Notes: generated by a model not told the origin, from the sequence alone. Shown: positions 23,469-31,849, numbered from the stretch's first letter. The stretch: 64,000 bases of DNA from Nocardia sp. NBC_01503 (GCF_036327755.1 NZ_CP109596.1:1240001-1304000); one strand, 5' to 3'. A program made the numbers and translations.

Positions 23469-24761
23469 TCACGAGGCGGTGATGCGGTCCAGGACAAGGG
23501 GGGTGGGGTTCGCGGGGGTATCACCGATGGTGAAGGCGGGGCGGAGGGTCTCCAGAGCGGTGGGGATGGTTTCGGGGGTGTCGGTGTGCAGGGTCAGGAG
23601 GGGGTGGCCCGCGGTGATGGGGTCGCCGGGCTTCACGTGCATTTCGATGCCCGCGCCCGCCTGGACCGAATCTCCTTGGCGGGTACGGCCCGCGCCCAAC
23701 TGCCAGGCGGCTATGCCGATATCGAGGGCGTCGAGGCGGGTGAGAGTGCCCGAGGCCGGGGCGACGAGGGTTTCGGTGTGCCGGGCGCGGGGCAGGGGTG
23801 CGTCGGGGTCGCCGCCCTGGGCGGCGATCATGGCTCGCCAGTGGTCCATGGCACGGCCGTCGGCGAGGGCGTCGGCGGGGTCGATGCCGTCGATTCCGGC
23901 CAGTACCAGCATTTCCCGGGCCAGGGTCAGGGTCAGCTCGACCACATCGGCGGGGCCGCCGCCCGCCAGGACCTCCAGCGATTCCGCCACTTCCAGGGCG
24001 TTTCCGGCGGTACGGCCGAGTGGGGTGTCCATGGCCGTGAGCAGCGCCACGGTTCGCACGCCCGCATCGGTGCCGAGTTCGACCATGGCGGTGGCCAATT
24101 CGCGGGCCTGGTCGAGGCGCTTCAGGAACGCGCCGCGCCCCACCTTCACATCCAGGACCAGCGCACCGGTGCCCTCGGCGATCTTCTTGCTCATGATGGA
24201 GCTGGCGATCAGAGGGATGGATTCGACGGTTCCGGTCACATCACGCAGTGCGTAGAGGCGTTTGTCCGCGGGCGCGAGGTCGGCTCCGGCGGCGCAGACC
24301 ACCGCGCCGATGGCGGGATCGGCGAGGATCTCACGCATGCGGTCGACCGAGATGTCGGCCTGCCAGCCCGGAATCGCCTCGAGTTTGTCCAAAGTGCCGC
24401 CGGTATGGCCCAATCCGCGGCCGGACAGCTGTGGGACGGCCGCGCCACATGCCGCCACCAGGGGCGACAGCGGCAGAGTGAGCTTGTCCCCCACGCCGCC
24501 GGTCGAATGCTTGTCGACCGTGGGCCGCGGCAGATCGCTGAAGTCCAGCCGCTTTCCGGAGTCGAGCATGGCGGCGGTCCAGCGCGCGGTCTCGCGCCGC
24601 GTCATACCGCGCAGCAGAATCGCCATGGCCAGCGCGGACATCTGTTCATCCGCGACTTCCCCGCGGGTGAACGCGTCCACCACCCAATCGATCTGCGCGT
24701 CGCTGAGTTCCCCGCCGTCGCGCTTGGTCGTGATCACCGAGACCGCCGAATGCACACTCAT
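23469..24761 (-). CDS. deoA: Thymidine phosphorylase
   Basis: A 430-residue pyrimidine nucleoside phosphorylase that cleaves thymidine to thymine and deoxyribose 1-phosphate. The family signature SGRGLGHTGGTLDKLEAIPG is intact, as are DKHSTGGVGDKLTLPL, DKRLYALRDVTGTV and ASSIMSKKIAEGTGALVLDVKVGRGAF. The C-terminal MHVKPGDPI segment closes the PYNP C-domain. Length is normal. It follows cdd by 37 bases and is likely in one operon with it. Confidence 0.96.
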   Translation of the reverse strand: MSVHSAVSVITTKRDGGELSDAQIDWVVDAFTRGEVADEQMSALAMAILLRGMTRRETARWTAAMLDSGKRLDFSDLPRPTVDKHSTGGVGDKLTLPLSPLVAACGAAVPQLSGRGLGHTGGTLDKLEAIPGWQADISVDRMREILADPAIGAVVCAAGADLAPADKRLYALRDVTGTVESIPLIASSIMSKKIAEGTGALVLDVKVGRGAFLKRLDQARELATAMVELGTDAGVRTVALLTAMDTPLGRTAGNALEVAESLEVLAGGGPADVVELTLTLAREMLVLAGIDGIDPADALADGRAMDHWRAMIAAQGGDPDAPLPRARHTETLVAPASGTLTRLDALDIGIAAWQLGAGRTRQGDSVQAGAGIEMHVKPGDPITAGHPLLTLHTDTPETIPTALETLRPAFTIGDTPANPTPLVLDRITAS

Positions 24762-24798
24762 GCCCTCAACCCTGGCATGGCGGCACCGAGTTCGCGGG

Positions 24799-25200
24799 CT
24801 ACTGCTGTCCGGCTTCCAGGTCGTCGGGTCCGAAGGCGTCGGGCAGGAGTGCGCTCAGTGGCATCGGCGCACCCCTGTGGTCGATGAGGGCGTCGGCCCC
24901 GCCGTGTTCGTAGAGCAGCTGCCGGCAGCGTCCGCAGGGCATCAGGATTTCGCCGCGGGAATCGCAGACCGAGACCGCCCGCAATCGCCCGCCACCGGAC
25001 GAAATCAAGTTACCGACCAGTACACATTCGGCGCAGAGCCCCAAACCGTATGAGATATTTTCCACATTGCAGCCGCTCACCACGCGACCGTCAGCGGTGA
25101 GAGCAGCGGCCCCGACGGGGAATCTGGAGTAGGGCGCATAGGCGTTTTGCATGACTTCAAATGCTTTGCCGCGCAGCACATTCCAGGCAATTTCCGACAT
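24799..25200 (-). CDS. cdd: Cytidine deaminase
   Basis: A 133-residue zinc deaminase of cytidine and deoxycytidine. The zinc motifs are ENISYGLGLCAECVLVG (Cys-Ala-Glu) and MPCGRCRQLLYE (PCxxC). The substrate segment PYSRFPVGAAALTADGRV precedes them. The ATG at 25200 has a GAGAGG site and gives the normal family length; a longer in-frame version from 25314 lacks support. It is read first in the pyrimidine salvage operon with deoA and is divergent from sdhC. Confidence 0.95.
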   Translation of the reverse strand: MSEIAWNVLRGKAFEVMQNAYAPYSRFPVGAAALTADGRVVSGCNVENISYGLGLCAECVLVGNLISSGGGRLRAVSVCDSRGEILMPCGRCRQLLYEHGGADALIDHRGAPMPLSALLPDAFGPDDLEAGQQ

Positions 25201-25499
25201 ATCGGACCATCCTCTCACGACCATGGCGGAACCGCTCCGAAAGCCGCCGAACAGGGCCTCGAAAATCAGGAAAGGCAAACCTAACTCAGCATTTTCAGGG
25301 CCAACGAGCGGCACGCCGAATTAGTTCCGGCACACCCCTGGGATTAGAGTTCAGACAGATCGGTTCAGGTTCCCGACAGCGGGCCTGCAAGCACTGCCAC
25401 CGGACGTCAATCCGGCTGTGAGCTGGTGTTATCGACAGTCCGAAGGCTCCGCGCCGGATCTGACCGGGTCCATCAACGACGTTGGAGGCACCGCACTCT
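25201..25499. other. Divergent promoter region of cdd-deoA and sdhCDAB
   Basis: About 299 bases with no coding sequence between the start codons of cdd and sdhC. It must hold both promoters. A TTGGAGG ribosome site lies 11 bases before the sdhC ATG. No clear operator palindrome was identified. Confidence 0.5.
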
Positions 25500-25892
25500 A
25501 TGACCACGCTAGAAGCTCCGGCCAAGCCGAAGCGGACTCTGTACCGAGGCGACCCCGGCATGTGGTCCTGGGCTCTGCACCGCATCACCGGCGTGACGAT
25601 CTTCTTCTTCCTGTTCGTCCACGTTCTGGATACCGCCCTGGTGCGCGTCAGCCCGGACACCTATGACCAGGCGATCGAGACCTACAAGAACCCTGTCGTC
25701 GCCCTGATGGAGATGGGTCTCGTTGTCTGCGTGCTGTTCCACGCGTTCAACGGCATCCGCGTCATCCTGGTCGACTTCTGGTCCAAGGGACCCCGCTACC
25801 AGCGGCAGATGCTCTGGATCGTGCTCACGATCTGGATTCTCGTTGCGGGCGCCGGCATCGGCCGCCAGCTCTTCTACCTGCTGACGAATTGA
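25500..25892 (+). CDS. sdhC: Succinate dehydrogenase cytochrome b subunit SdhC
   Basis: A 130-residue membrane subunit of complex II with three hydrophobic helices (about 32-50, 66-88 and 104-126). RGDPGMWSWALHRITG near the N-terminus and FHAFNGIRVILVDF around residue 77 fit the haem- and quinone-binding regions, with a His in each segment. It anchors SdhAB at the cytoplasmic membrane and passes electrons to menaquinone. First gene of the operon. A non-ATG start 18 bases upstream is possible but lacks support. Confidence 0.93.
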   Translation: MTTLEAPAKPKRTLYRGDPGMWSWALHRITGVTIFFFLFVHVLDTALVRVSPDTYDQAIETYKNPVVALMEMGLVVCVLFHAFNGIRVILVDFWSKGPRYQRQMLWIVLTIWILVAGAGIGRQLFYLLTN

Positions 25893-25902
25893 GCCACTGA
25901 CC

Positions 25903-26334
25903 ATGACCGCACCTGTTCTCGGTAAGTCCTACGACCGCCCCGCCAGCCTGGACGCGCCCCGCGCCCCGCGGCGTCAGGGCGGCAACAACTTCGAGAAGTA
26001 CGCGTGGCTGTTCATGCGCTTCTCCGGCCTGCTGCTCGTCATCCTGGTCATCGGCCATATGACGATCATGCTGATGCTGGACGGCGGCGTGCACCGGCTC
26101 AACTTCGCCTTCGTCGCGGGTCGCTGGGCCTCGCCGTTCTGGCAGATCTGGGATCTGACCATGCTGTGGCTGGCGCAGCTGCACGGCGGTAACGGTCTGC
26201 GGACCGTCATCGACGATTACGCGCGCAAGGACTCCACCCGCTTCTGGCTGAAGACCGCGCTGGTCGTCTCCATGATTCTCGTCATGGCGACCGGTACATA
26301 CGTGATCTTCACCTTCGACCCCAACATCAGTTAG
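25903..26334 (+). CDS. sdhD: Succinate dehydrogenase membrane anchor SdhD
   Basis: A 143-residue membrane anchor with three hydrophobic stretches. Segments GHMTIMLMLDGGVHRLNFAF and AQLHGGNGLRTVIDDYARK hold the conserved His, Gly and Arg residues of this actinobacterial group. Together with SdhC it binds haem and quinone. It starts 10 bases after sdhC. It matches SdhD of the Rv3316-Rv3319 operon. Confidence 0.93.
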   Translation: MTAPVLGKSYDRPASLDAPRAPRRQGGNNFEKYAWLFMRFSGLLLVILVIGHMTIMLMLDGGVHRLNFAFVAGRWASPFWQIWDLTMLWLAQLHGGNGLRTVIDDYARKDSTRFWLKTALVVSMILVMATGTYVIFTFDPNIS

Positions 26335-26351
26335 GAACAGGCCAACTCCGA

Positions 26352-28151
26352 ATGAGTGAGCGCAGCGAACGAATCAACAATGCTGGTGAATCTCGACCTA
26401 TTCAGGAGCACCGCTACGACGTCGTCATCGTCGGAGCCGGTGGCGCGGGTATGCGCGCGGCAATCGAGTCCGGACCCCGCGTCCGCACCGCTGTCCTGAC
26501 CAAGCTCTACCCGACCCGCAGCCACACCGGCGCGGCGCAGGGCGGTATGTGCGCCGCGCTCGCGAACGTGGAAGAGGACAACTGGGAGTGGCACACCTTC
26601 GACACCGTCAAGGGTGGTGACTACCTGGTCGACCAGGACGCCGCGGAGATCATGGCCAAGGAGGCCATCGACGCGGTGATGGACCTCGAGAAGATGGGTC
26701 TGCCGTTCAACCGGACCCCCGAGGGCAAGATCGACCAGCGCCGCTTCGGTGGCCACACCCGTGACCACGGCAAGGCCCCCGTGCGCCGCGCCTGCTACGC
26801 CGCCGACCGCACCGGGCACATGATCCTGCAGACGCTGTACCAGAACTGCGTCAAGCACGACGTGGAGTTCTACAACGAGTTCTACGTGCTCGACCTGGTC
26901 ATGACCGATTCCGAGCGCGGCCCGATCGCGACCGGCGTGGTGGCGTACGAGCTGGCCACCGGTCAGCTGCACATCTTCCACGCCAAGTCGATCATCTTCG
27001 CCACCGGTGGTTCGGGTCGTATGTACAAGACCACCTCCAATGCCCACACCCTCACCGGTGACGGCATGGCGATCGTGTTCCGCAAGGGACTTCCGCTGGA
27101 GGACATGGAGTTCCACCAGTTCCATCCGACGGGCCTCGCGGGTCTGGGCATCCTCATCTCCGAGGCGGTCCGCGGCGAGGGCGGCATTCTGCGTAACGCG
27201 TCGGGCGAACGATTCATGGAGCGCTACGCCCCCACCATCAAGGACCTCGCGCCGCGTGACATCGTCGCCCGCTCGATGGTCCTGGAAGTGGCCGAGGGTC
27301 GCGGCGGCGGCCCGAACAAGGATTACGTCTTCATCGACGTGACCCACCTCGGCGAGGACGTGCTCGAGGAGAAGCTCCCCGACATCACCGAGTTCGCCCG
27401 CACCTACCTGGGCGTGGACCCGGTCAAGGAGCCGGTGCCGGTCATGCCGACCTGCCACTACGTCATGGGCGGCATCCCGACCCGCATCCGCGGTGAGGTG
27501 CTGCGCAACAACACCGATGTGGTGCCCGGCCTGTACGCCGCCGGTGAGTGCGCGTGCGTCTCGGTGCACGGCTCCAACCGCCTCGGCACCAACTCGCTGC
27601 TGGACATCAATGTGTTCGGTCGCCGCGCCGGTATCGCCGCCGCCGAGTACGCCCAGCGCACCGAGTTCGTCGAGATGCCGGAGAACCCGGCGCAGATGGT
27701 GCAGGACTGGCTGGCGCTGATCCTGTCCGATCACGGCAACGAGCGCGTCGCCGACATCCGCGGCGAACTGCAGGCCACCATGGATGCCAACGCGGGCGTG
27801 TTCCGCACCGAGGACACCCTCAAGCAGGTCCTCACCGATATCCACGGCTTCAAGGATCGCTACACCCGGATCACCGTGCAGGACAAGGGCATGCGCTACA
27901 ACAGCGACCTGCTCGAGGCCGTCGAGCTCGGCTTCCTGCTGGAGCTGGCCGAGGTCACCGTGGTGGGTGCGCTGAACCGTAAGGAATCGCGCGGCGGCCA
28001 CGCTCGCGAGGACTACCCGGACCGCGACGACACCAACTACATGCGGCACACCATGGCCTACAAGACGGGCCCGGAGCTGATCTCCGATATCCGTCTCGAC
28101 TACAAGCCGGTGGTGCAGACCCGTTACGAGCCGATGGAGCGTAAGTACTGA
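26352..28151 (+). CDS. sdhA: Succinate dehydrogenase flavoprotein subunit SdhA
   Basis: A 599-residue flavoprotein that oxidises succinate to fumarate. FAD motif VVIVGAGGAGMRAAIESG, flavinylation-region SHTGAAQGGMCAAL, active-site EFHQFHPTGLAG and RGEGGILRN, and GTNSLLDINVFGRRAG are all intact, with HAREDYPDRDD in the C-terminal domain. The first 17 residues (SERSERINNAGESRP) do not fit the family, which usually starts at the IQEHRYD segment. They come from a GAGCGCAGCGAACGAA repeat, as in many mycobacterial SERSER starts. The stop shares one base with the sdhB start. Confidence 0.96.
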   Translation: MSERSERINNAGESRPIQEHRYDVVIVGAGGAGMRAAIESGPRVRTAVLTKLYPTRSHTGAAQGGMCAALANVEEDNWEWHTFDTVKGGDYLVDQDAAEIMAKEAIDAVMDLEKMGLPFNRTPEGKIDQRRFGGHTRDHGKAPVRRACYAADRTGHMILQTLYQNCVKHDVEFYNEFYVLDLVMTDSERGPIATGVVAYELATGQLHIFHAKSIIFATGGSGRMYKTTSNAHTLTGDGMAIVFRKGLPLEDMEFHQFHPTGLAGLGILISEAVRGEGGILRNASGERFMERYAPTIKDLAPRDIVARSMVLEVAEGRGGGPNKDYVFIDVTHLGEDVLEEKLPDITEFARTYLGVDPVKEPVPVMPTCHYVMGGIPTRIRGEVLRNNTDVVPGLYAAGECACVSVHGSNRLGTNSLLDINVFGRRAGIAAAEYAQRTEFVEMPENPAQMVQDWLALILSDHGNERVADIRGELQATMDANAGVFRTEDTLKQVLTDIHGFKDRYTRITVQDKGMRYNSDLLEAVELGFLLELAEVTVVGALNRKESRGGHAREDYPDRDDTNYMRHTMAYKTGPELISDIRLDYKPVVQTRYEPMERKY

Positions 28152-28924
28152 TGACTGCCACACTCGACAAGGCGGCTCCCCAGAAGCCTGCGCCCGTGCC
28201 CAACGGCTCGACCATGATCACGGTCAAGATCGCGCGCTTCAACCCGGAGAACGATCTCGGTAACCACTGGGAAGAGTTCCGCGTCCCGGTGCTGCCGACC
28301 GACCGGTTCCTGAACGTGCTGCTCTACATCAAGTCCTACCTGGACGGCACGCTCACCTTCCGTCGCTCGTGCGCGCACGGCGTCTGTGGTTCGGACGCGA
28401 TGCGCATCAACGGCGTGAACCGGCTGGCCTGCAAGGTCCTCATGAAGGACATGCTGCCCAAGAACGGCAAAGAGCTGACCATGACGGTCGAACCGATCCG
28501 CGGCCTGCCCGTGGAGAAGGACCTCGTCGTGGATATGGAGCCGTTCTTCGACGCGTTCAAGGCGGTGAAGCCGTACCTGATCACCACGGGTAACGAGCCC
28601 ACCCGCGAGCGCATCCAGTCCCAGCACGACCGCGCGCGCTTCGATGACACCACCAAGTGCATCCTGTGCGCCTGCTGCACCACCTCCTGCCCCGTGTACT
28701 GGAGTGACGGCAGCTACTTCGGCCCGGCCGCGATCGTGAACGCGCACCGCTTCATCTTCGACAGCCGTGACGAGGCCGCGCGTGAGCGCCTGGACATCCT
28801 CAACGATGTCGAGGGTGTGTGGCGCTGCCGCACCACCTTCAACTGCACCGACGCGTGTCCCCGTGGCATCGAGGTCACCAAGGCGATCCAGGAAGTCAAG
28901 CGCGCCCTGCTGTTCGCGCGGTAG
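28151..28924 (+). CDS. sdhB: Succinate dehydrogenase iron-sulfur subunit SdhB
   Basis: A 257-residue subunit carrying three clusters: the [2Fe-2S] site in RRSCAHGVCGSDAMRINGVN plus CK, the [4Fe-4S] site CILCACCTTSCPV, and the [3Fe-4S] region CRTTFNCTDACPRGIEVTK. Electrons pass from SdhA FAD through these to SdhCD. It starts on the sdhA stop (TGATG) and ends the operon, followed by a TCAGGGG hairpin and a canonical terminator. Confidence 0.96.
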   Translation: MTATLDKAAPQKPAPVPNGSTMITVKIARFNPENDLGNHWEEFRVPVLPTDRFLNVLLYIKSYLDGTLTFRRSCAHGVCGSDAMRINGVNRLACKVLMKDMLPKNGKELTMTVEPIRGLPVEKDLVVDMEPFFDAFKAVKPYLITTGNEPTRERIQSQHDRARFDDTTKCILCACCTTSCPVYWSDGSYFGPAAIVNAHRFIFDSRDEAARERLDILNDVEGVWRCRTTFNCTDACPRGIEVTKAIQEVKRALLFAR

Positions 28925-28946
28925 GAATACTCCACTCCCGGGACCC

Positions 28947-28963
28947 TCAGGGGTAACCCCTGA
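28947..28963. repeat. TCAGGGG-TAA-CCCCTGA hairpin repeat after sdhB
   Basis: A perfect seven-base-pair inverted repeat with a three-base loop, flanked by ACCC on the left and AACCCCGG on the right. A close inverted relative lies downstream of icd (63370-63386). Confidence 0.65.
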
Positions 28964-28987
28964 AACCCCGGACCGCCAGAACCTAAG

Positions 28988-29020
28988 GCCGTCCGCATCT
29001 TTCGATGCGGGCGGCTTTTT
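28988..29020 (+). terminator. Rho-independent terminator of the sdh operon
   Basis: GCCGTCCGCAT, loop CTTTCG, ATGCGGGCGGC, then TTTTT: an 11-bp stem (one G-T pair) followed by a T-tract, 64 bases after the sdhB stop. It separates the operon from the convergent padR gene. Confidence 0.9.
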
Positions 29021-29031
29021 CATGTCGGGAA

Positions 29032-29637
29032 TCAGGGAGCGGCGAAGGCGGCCAGGGATTCCCAGGACCAGGTGAGTGTTCCCGCCTCGAGATCCGCGAT
29101 AACGCCTTGTAGCCAACGGAGTTCGGCTTCGGCGACGGCGCGCTGGTATTCGTCTTCCAGGCTGACGATGCGAGGCAGGCCGATCTGCGCGGATTGTGCT
29201 GCGTCGGAGTCGATTTCGGCGATGCGGTCACGGATGGCCTGCGCGCGGCGTTCGAGCTCGATCCTGGCCTGATCCGGGCCGAGGAGCATCAGGAACGACA
29301 GGGCCGCGGGGAATTCGGGGAATTCGTTGCGCGGCCGGGCGACCATCTCGGTGAGCCAGGCATGGAAGGCGGCGCGGCCCGCATCGGTGATCTCGTAGAC
29401 GGTGCGCTCGGGATACTGCTGATCGCGACCGGTCTCACGGACCGCCACCAGTCCGGCCTCCTGCAGGCGCGCGATGGTCTTGTACAGCGCGGCCCGCTGG
29501 CCCACGTTCACCACTTTGTCCTTGCCCCAGTCCTTGATGCGGCGCTGGATGGCGTAGGGGTGCATCGGCTCCATATGCAGGATGCCGAGCAGCGCCAGCG
29601 CCAGGGGCGAGCGTTTGAACTGCGGCGATGCTGTCAT
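29032..29637 (-). CDS. PadR family transcriptional regulator
   Basis: A 201-residue PadR-type repressor. The winged-helix N-terminus reads SPLALALLGILHMEPMHPYAIQRRIKDWGKDKVVNVGQRAALYKTIARLQEAGLV and includes the recognition helix; the VYEITDAGRAAFHAWL strand-turn region follows. The C-terminal half is a long dimerisation coil. It is divergent from the gene at 29764; the gap carries three ACTAG half-sites, including a 10-base inverted repeat, so it likely controls both genes. Confidence 0.88.
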   Translation of the reverse strand: MTASPQFKRSPLALALLGILHMEPMHPYAIQRRIKDWGKDKVVNVGQRAALYKTIARLQEAGLVAVRETGRDQQYPERTVYEITDAGRAAFHAWLTEMVARPRNEFPEFPAALSFLMLLGPDQARIELERRAQAIRDRIAEIDSDAAQSAQIGLPRIVSLEDEYQRAVAEAELRWLQGVIADLEAGTLTWSWESLAAFAAP

Positions 29638-29663
29638 ACCGCCATCCTACTGGGTTCCGGAAA

Positions 29664-29700
29664 ACTAGATTTCCACGAACTAGTTGCTTTGCAACTAGTT
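29664..29700. promoter_or_regulatory. Putative PadR operator: three ACTAG boxes, 15-bp spacing
   Basis: ACTAG starts at 29664, 29679 and 29694, exactly 15 bases apart. The last two belong to the perfect inverted repeat AACTAGTTGC-TTT-GCAACTAGTT (29678-29700). It lies between the divergent padR gene and 29764-30219, where an autoregulatory operator is expected. Confidence 0.7.
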
Positions 29701-29763
29701 GTCATGCCACTATTGAGGAGCAGGCGAACCCGACCCGCTCCACCGGAACCGAAAGGCACGACC

Positions 29764-30219
29764 ATGAACACCACCACCCGAATCCACACCGATCACGGCA
29801 CCACCAAGCGCCTGGGCGACTGGACCGCCGAGAAGCATTTCGAGGTCAAGGCCCGCTACGGCAGCGTCGTCATCGATCTGCGCTCACCGCTCATCGAGGG
29901 CGATGACGAGATCGTGGTGCACGCCGATCTCGACCACGCCATGGTCAAGCTGCTGGTCCCGGACGATGCGGTCATCGACCAGTCCGAACTGGAGTGGATC
30001 GGGCGCGGCCGGGTCAAGGACTTCACCCGGCAGGCCGGCGCCGCGGGTCGCGTGATCCGGTTGACCGGCACCGTCAAGAGCGGTGAATTCCGCATCCACC
30101 GTGGCGGTATCGCGGTGCTGTCGGCGCTCTTCACCCGCGAGTTCATCGAGGACGCCCGCCGGGCCAACCGCGAGGGCCGCACCCCGACCCTGATCGATCC
30201 GGCCAACGCCCCGCGCTAA
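29764..30219 (+). CDS. Small conserved protein, divergent from PadR (beta-repeat fold)
   Basis: A 151-residue protein. A basic, tryptophan-containing start (TTKRLGDWTAEKHFEVKARYG) is followed by SVVIDLRSPLIEGDDEIVVHADLDHAMVKLLVPDDAVI, a beta-rich pattern akin to the C-terminal domain of cell-wall-stress response proteins (LiaF-like). The remainder is polar, with EFRIHRGGIAVLSALFTREF. No signal peptide or membrane segment. It likely follows the PadR ligand response; function otherwise unknown. The ATG lies eleven bases after AAAGG. Confidence 0.7.
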   Translation: MNTTTRIHTDHGTTKRLGDWTAEKHFEVKARYGSVVIDLRSPLIEGDDEIVVHADLDHAMVKLLVPDDAVIDQSELEWIGRGRVKDFTRQAGAAGRVIRLTGTVKSGEFRIHRGGIAVLSALFTREFIEDARRANREGRTPTLIDPANAPR

Positions 30220-30246
30220 TCGCGAAGGCCAGCAAGACAACCGACC

Positions 30247-30278
30247 GAGGCCGCCTCCACTGCAATGGAGGCGGCCTC
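30247..30278 (+). terminator. GAGGCCGCCTCCA hairpin
   Basis: GAGGCCGCCTCCA and TGGAGGCGGCCTC form a perfect 13-bp stem with a six-base loop, 28 bases after the stop of the gene at 29764-30219. No T-tract follows, so its strength as a terminator is uncertain. Confidence 0.65.
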
Positions 30279-30347
30279 AGCTGTGCAATCTGCTCAGCTG
30301 GACGGGCGTTTGTTGTATGGATCACAGCGCGGTGATTGCATCGAGGT

Positions 30348-31235
30348 ATGTTCACCGAGGCTCAGCTGTACTCGCCGGTCACCCAGGGTGCCGACGGTGA
30401 TGTGATGGTGCACCTGAGTGACGAGCATCCCGGCGTGCATGATCCGGAGTATCGGACCCGCCGTAATGCGATTGCCGCTCTGGCACTGGATTACCGGCCG
30501 GGCGGGCCGGTACCGCAGATCGACTACACCGATGCGGAACAGCAGGTGTGGCGGATCGTATCCGCCGAATTGGCGCGCAAACGCAAGCAGTACGCGAGCG
30601 CGGAGGTCATCGAGGCGGCCGAACGGCTGGACCTGCCCACAGATCACATTCCGCAGCTCGACGAGGTGACCTCGAAGCTGTTCCCGCGCACCGAGTTCCG
30701 TTACGCACCCGCGGCCGGGCTGGTGCCCTTGCGCGAGTTCTTCGGATCGTTCTCGGAGCGAATCTTCCACTCCACCCAGTACATTCGCCATCACTCGGCT
30801 CCGCTGTACACCCCGGAACCGGATGCCGTGCACGAAATCCTCGGCCACGCCAATCAATTGGCGAGTCCACGCTTCGCCGCCATCTACGAGACGGTCGGCG
30901 CGGCGGTGAACCGGCTCACCACCGATCGGGCACTGAAGTTCCTGGCCGATGTGTTCTGGTTCTCGATGGAGTTCGGCGTTGTCCGCGAGCACGGTGAAAT
31001 CCGTTGTTACGGAGCGGGTCTGCTCTCCTCGTTCGGGGAGATCGAGGAGTTCCGCGAAGCGCGGTTGCGGCCCTTGGATATTCGCGAGATGGGCACCGCC
31101 GTCTACGACATCACGCACTATCAGCCGATTCTGTACTGTGCGGAGTCGATCGCCGAGATCGAGGATGTGGTGGGCGATTTCTTCGCGACCGTGGATGACG
31201 AGGTGGTGGCGGAGCTGACGGGACAGCCGGTCTAG
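30348..31235 (+). CDS. phhA: Phenylalanine 4-monooxygenase
   Basis: A 295-residue aromatic amino acid hydroxylase, long for the bacterial monomeric type. The iron site is seen as HEILGHANQL (two His) with the Glu in WFSMEFGVV about 45 residues on. YTPEPDAVHEILGH, RCYGAGLLSS and the IREMGTAVYDITHYQP segment agree. The enzyme hydroxylates phenylalanine to tyrosine with tetrahydropterin and oxygen. The dehydratase that recycles the pterin is not encoded nearby. The ATG at 30348 is chosen; a TTG at 30336 would add four residues. Confidence 0.9.
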   Translation: MFTEAQLYSPVTQGADGDVMVHLSDEHPGVHDPEYRTRRNAIAALALDYRPGGPVPQIDYTDAEQQVWRIVSAELARKRKQYASAEVIEAAERLDLPTDHIPQLDEVTSKLFPRTEFRYAPAAGLVPLREFFGSFSERIFHSTQYIRHHSAPLYTPEPDAVHEILGHANQLASPRFAAIYETVGAAVNRLTTDRALKFLADVFWFSMEFGVVREHGEIRCYGAGLLSSFGEIEEFREARLRPLDIREMGTAVYDITHYQPILYCAESIAEIEDVVGDFFATVDDEVVAELTGQPV

Positions 31236-31849
31236 ATCCGCATACCGGATTCCAGGAAATCGATGACCCGTACGATCTGCTGCTGGCTGAACGGCTCGCG
31301 TCCGATGAGCGCGAACATGGCTCCGGTGAGCGCGCCAACCAGTGCCCGCACCTCGAAATCCTCTTCGTCGCGCCCCAATCGGCGCGCGACAATGCCGGAC
31401 ATGAGGGCGATATTTCGTTCGAATTCGCGGGTCACCGCGCCGCGCAGCTCGGGCACGGAGTAGACCAGCGCCACCCGTTCCCGCTCGAATTCGAAGGTCT
31501 CCGGGTCGATCTCACCGAAGGCATCAATGGTGGCATCGCGGATGGCGGCCAGGATCGGCTTACCCGGTGGCTGGCGGTCGATGGCCTGGATCATCGGCGG
31601 GTCCAGGTCGTCGGCGAGCACCAACTCCTCTTTCGAGGGGAAGTAACGGAAGAACGTACTCGGCGAGACGTCGGCGGCCTCCGCGATCTGCTCGACCGTG
31701 GTCTCGGTGTAGCCCTGTTCCCGGAAAAGGCGGAACGCCTCGGTGCGAATGGTGCGCCGAGTGCGTTCCTTCTTCCGTTCCCGCAGGCTGGGCCTGGCCC
31801 GGCCCGCGGGCTCTCCGGAAAGCAATGCGTTGGTGGACTCAGCCGACAT
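31232..31849 (-). CDS. TetR family regulator of the adjacent MFS exporter
   Basis: A 205-residue TetR protein: basic residues, then an N-terminal HTH reading RTEAFRLFREQGYTETTVEQIAEAADVSPSTFFRYFPSKEELV, with the recognition helix in the STFFRYF segment. The ligand domain is helical. The stop codon overlaps the phhA stop tail to tail. Its start overlaps the end of the MFS gene by 11 bases, so both are in one transcript starting at the MFS gene; a 19-base palindrome at 33385 is its likely operator. Confidence 0.9.
   Translation of the reverse strand: MSAESTNALLSGEPAGRARPSLRERKKERTRRTIRTEAFRLFREQGYTETTVEQIAEAADVSPSTFFRYFPSKEELVLADDLDPPMIQAIDRQPPGKPILAAIRDATIDAFGEIDPETFEFERERVALVYSVPELRGAVTREFERNIALMSGIVARRLGRDEEDFEVRALVGALTGAMFALIGREPFSQQQIVRVIDFLESGMRI

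Noticed and set aside
26331..28163. A 610-codon open frame antisense to sdhA
   Set aside because: Strong GC bias at the third position keeps such frames open. SdhA on the + strand is unambiguous.
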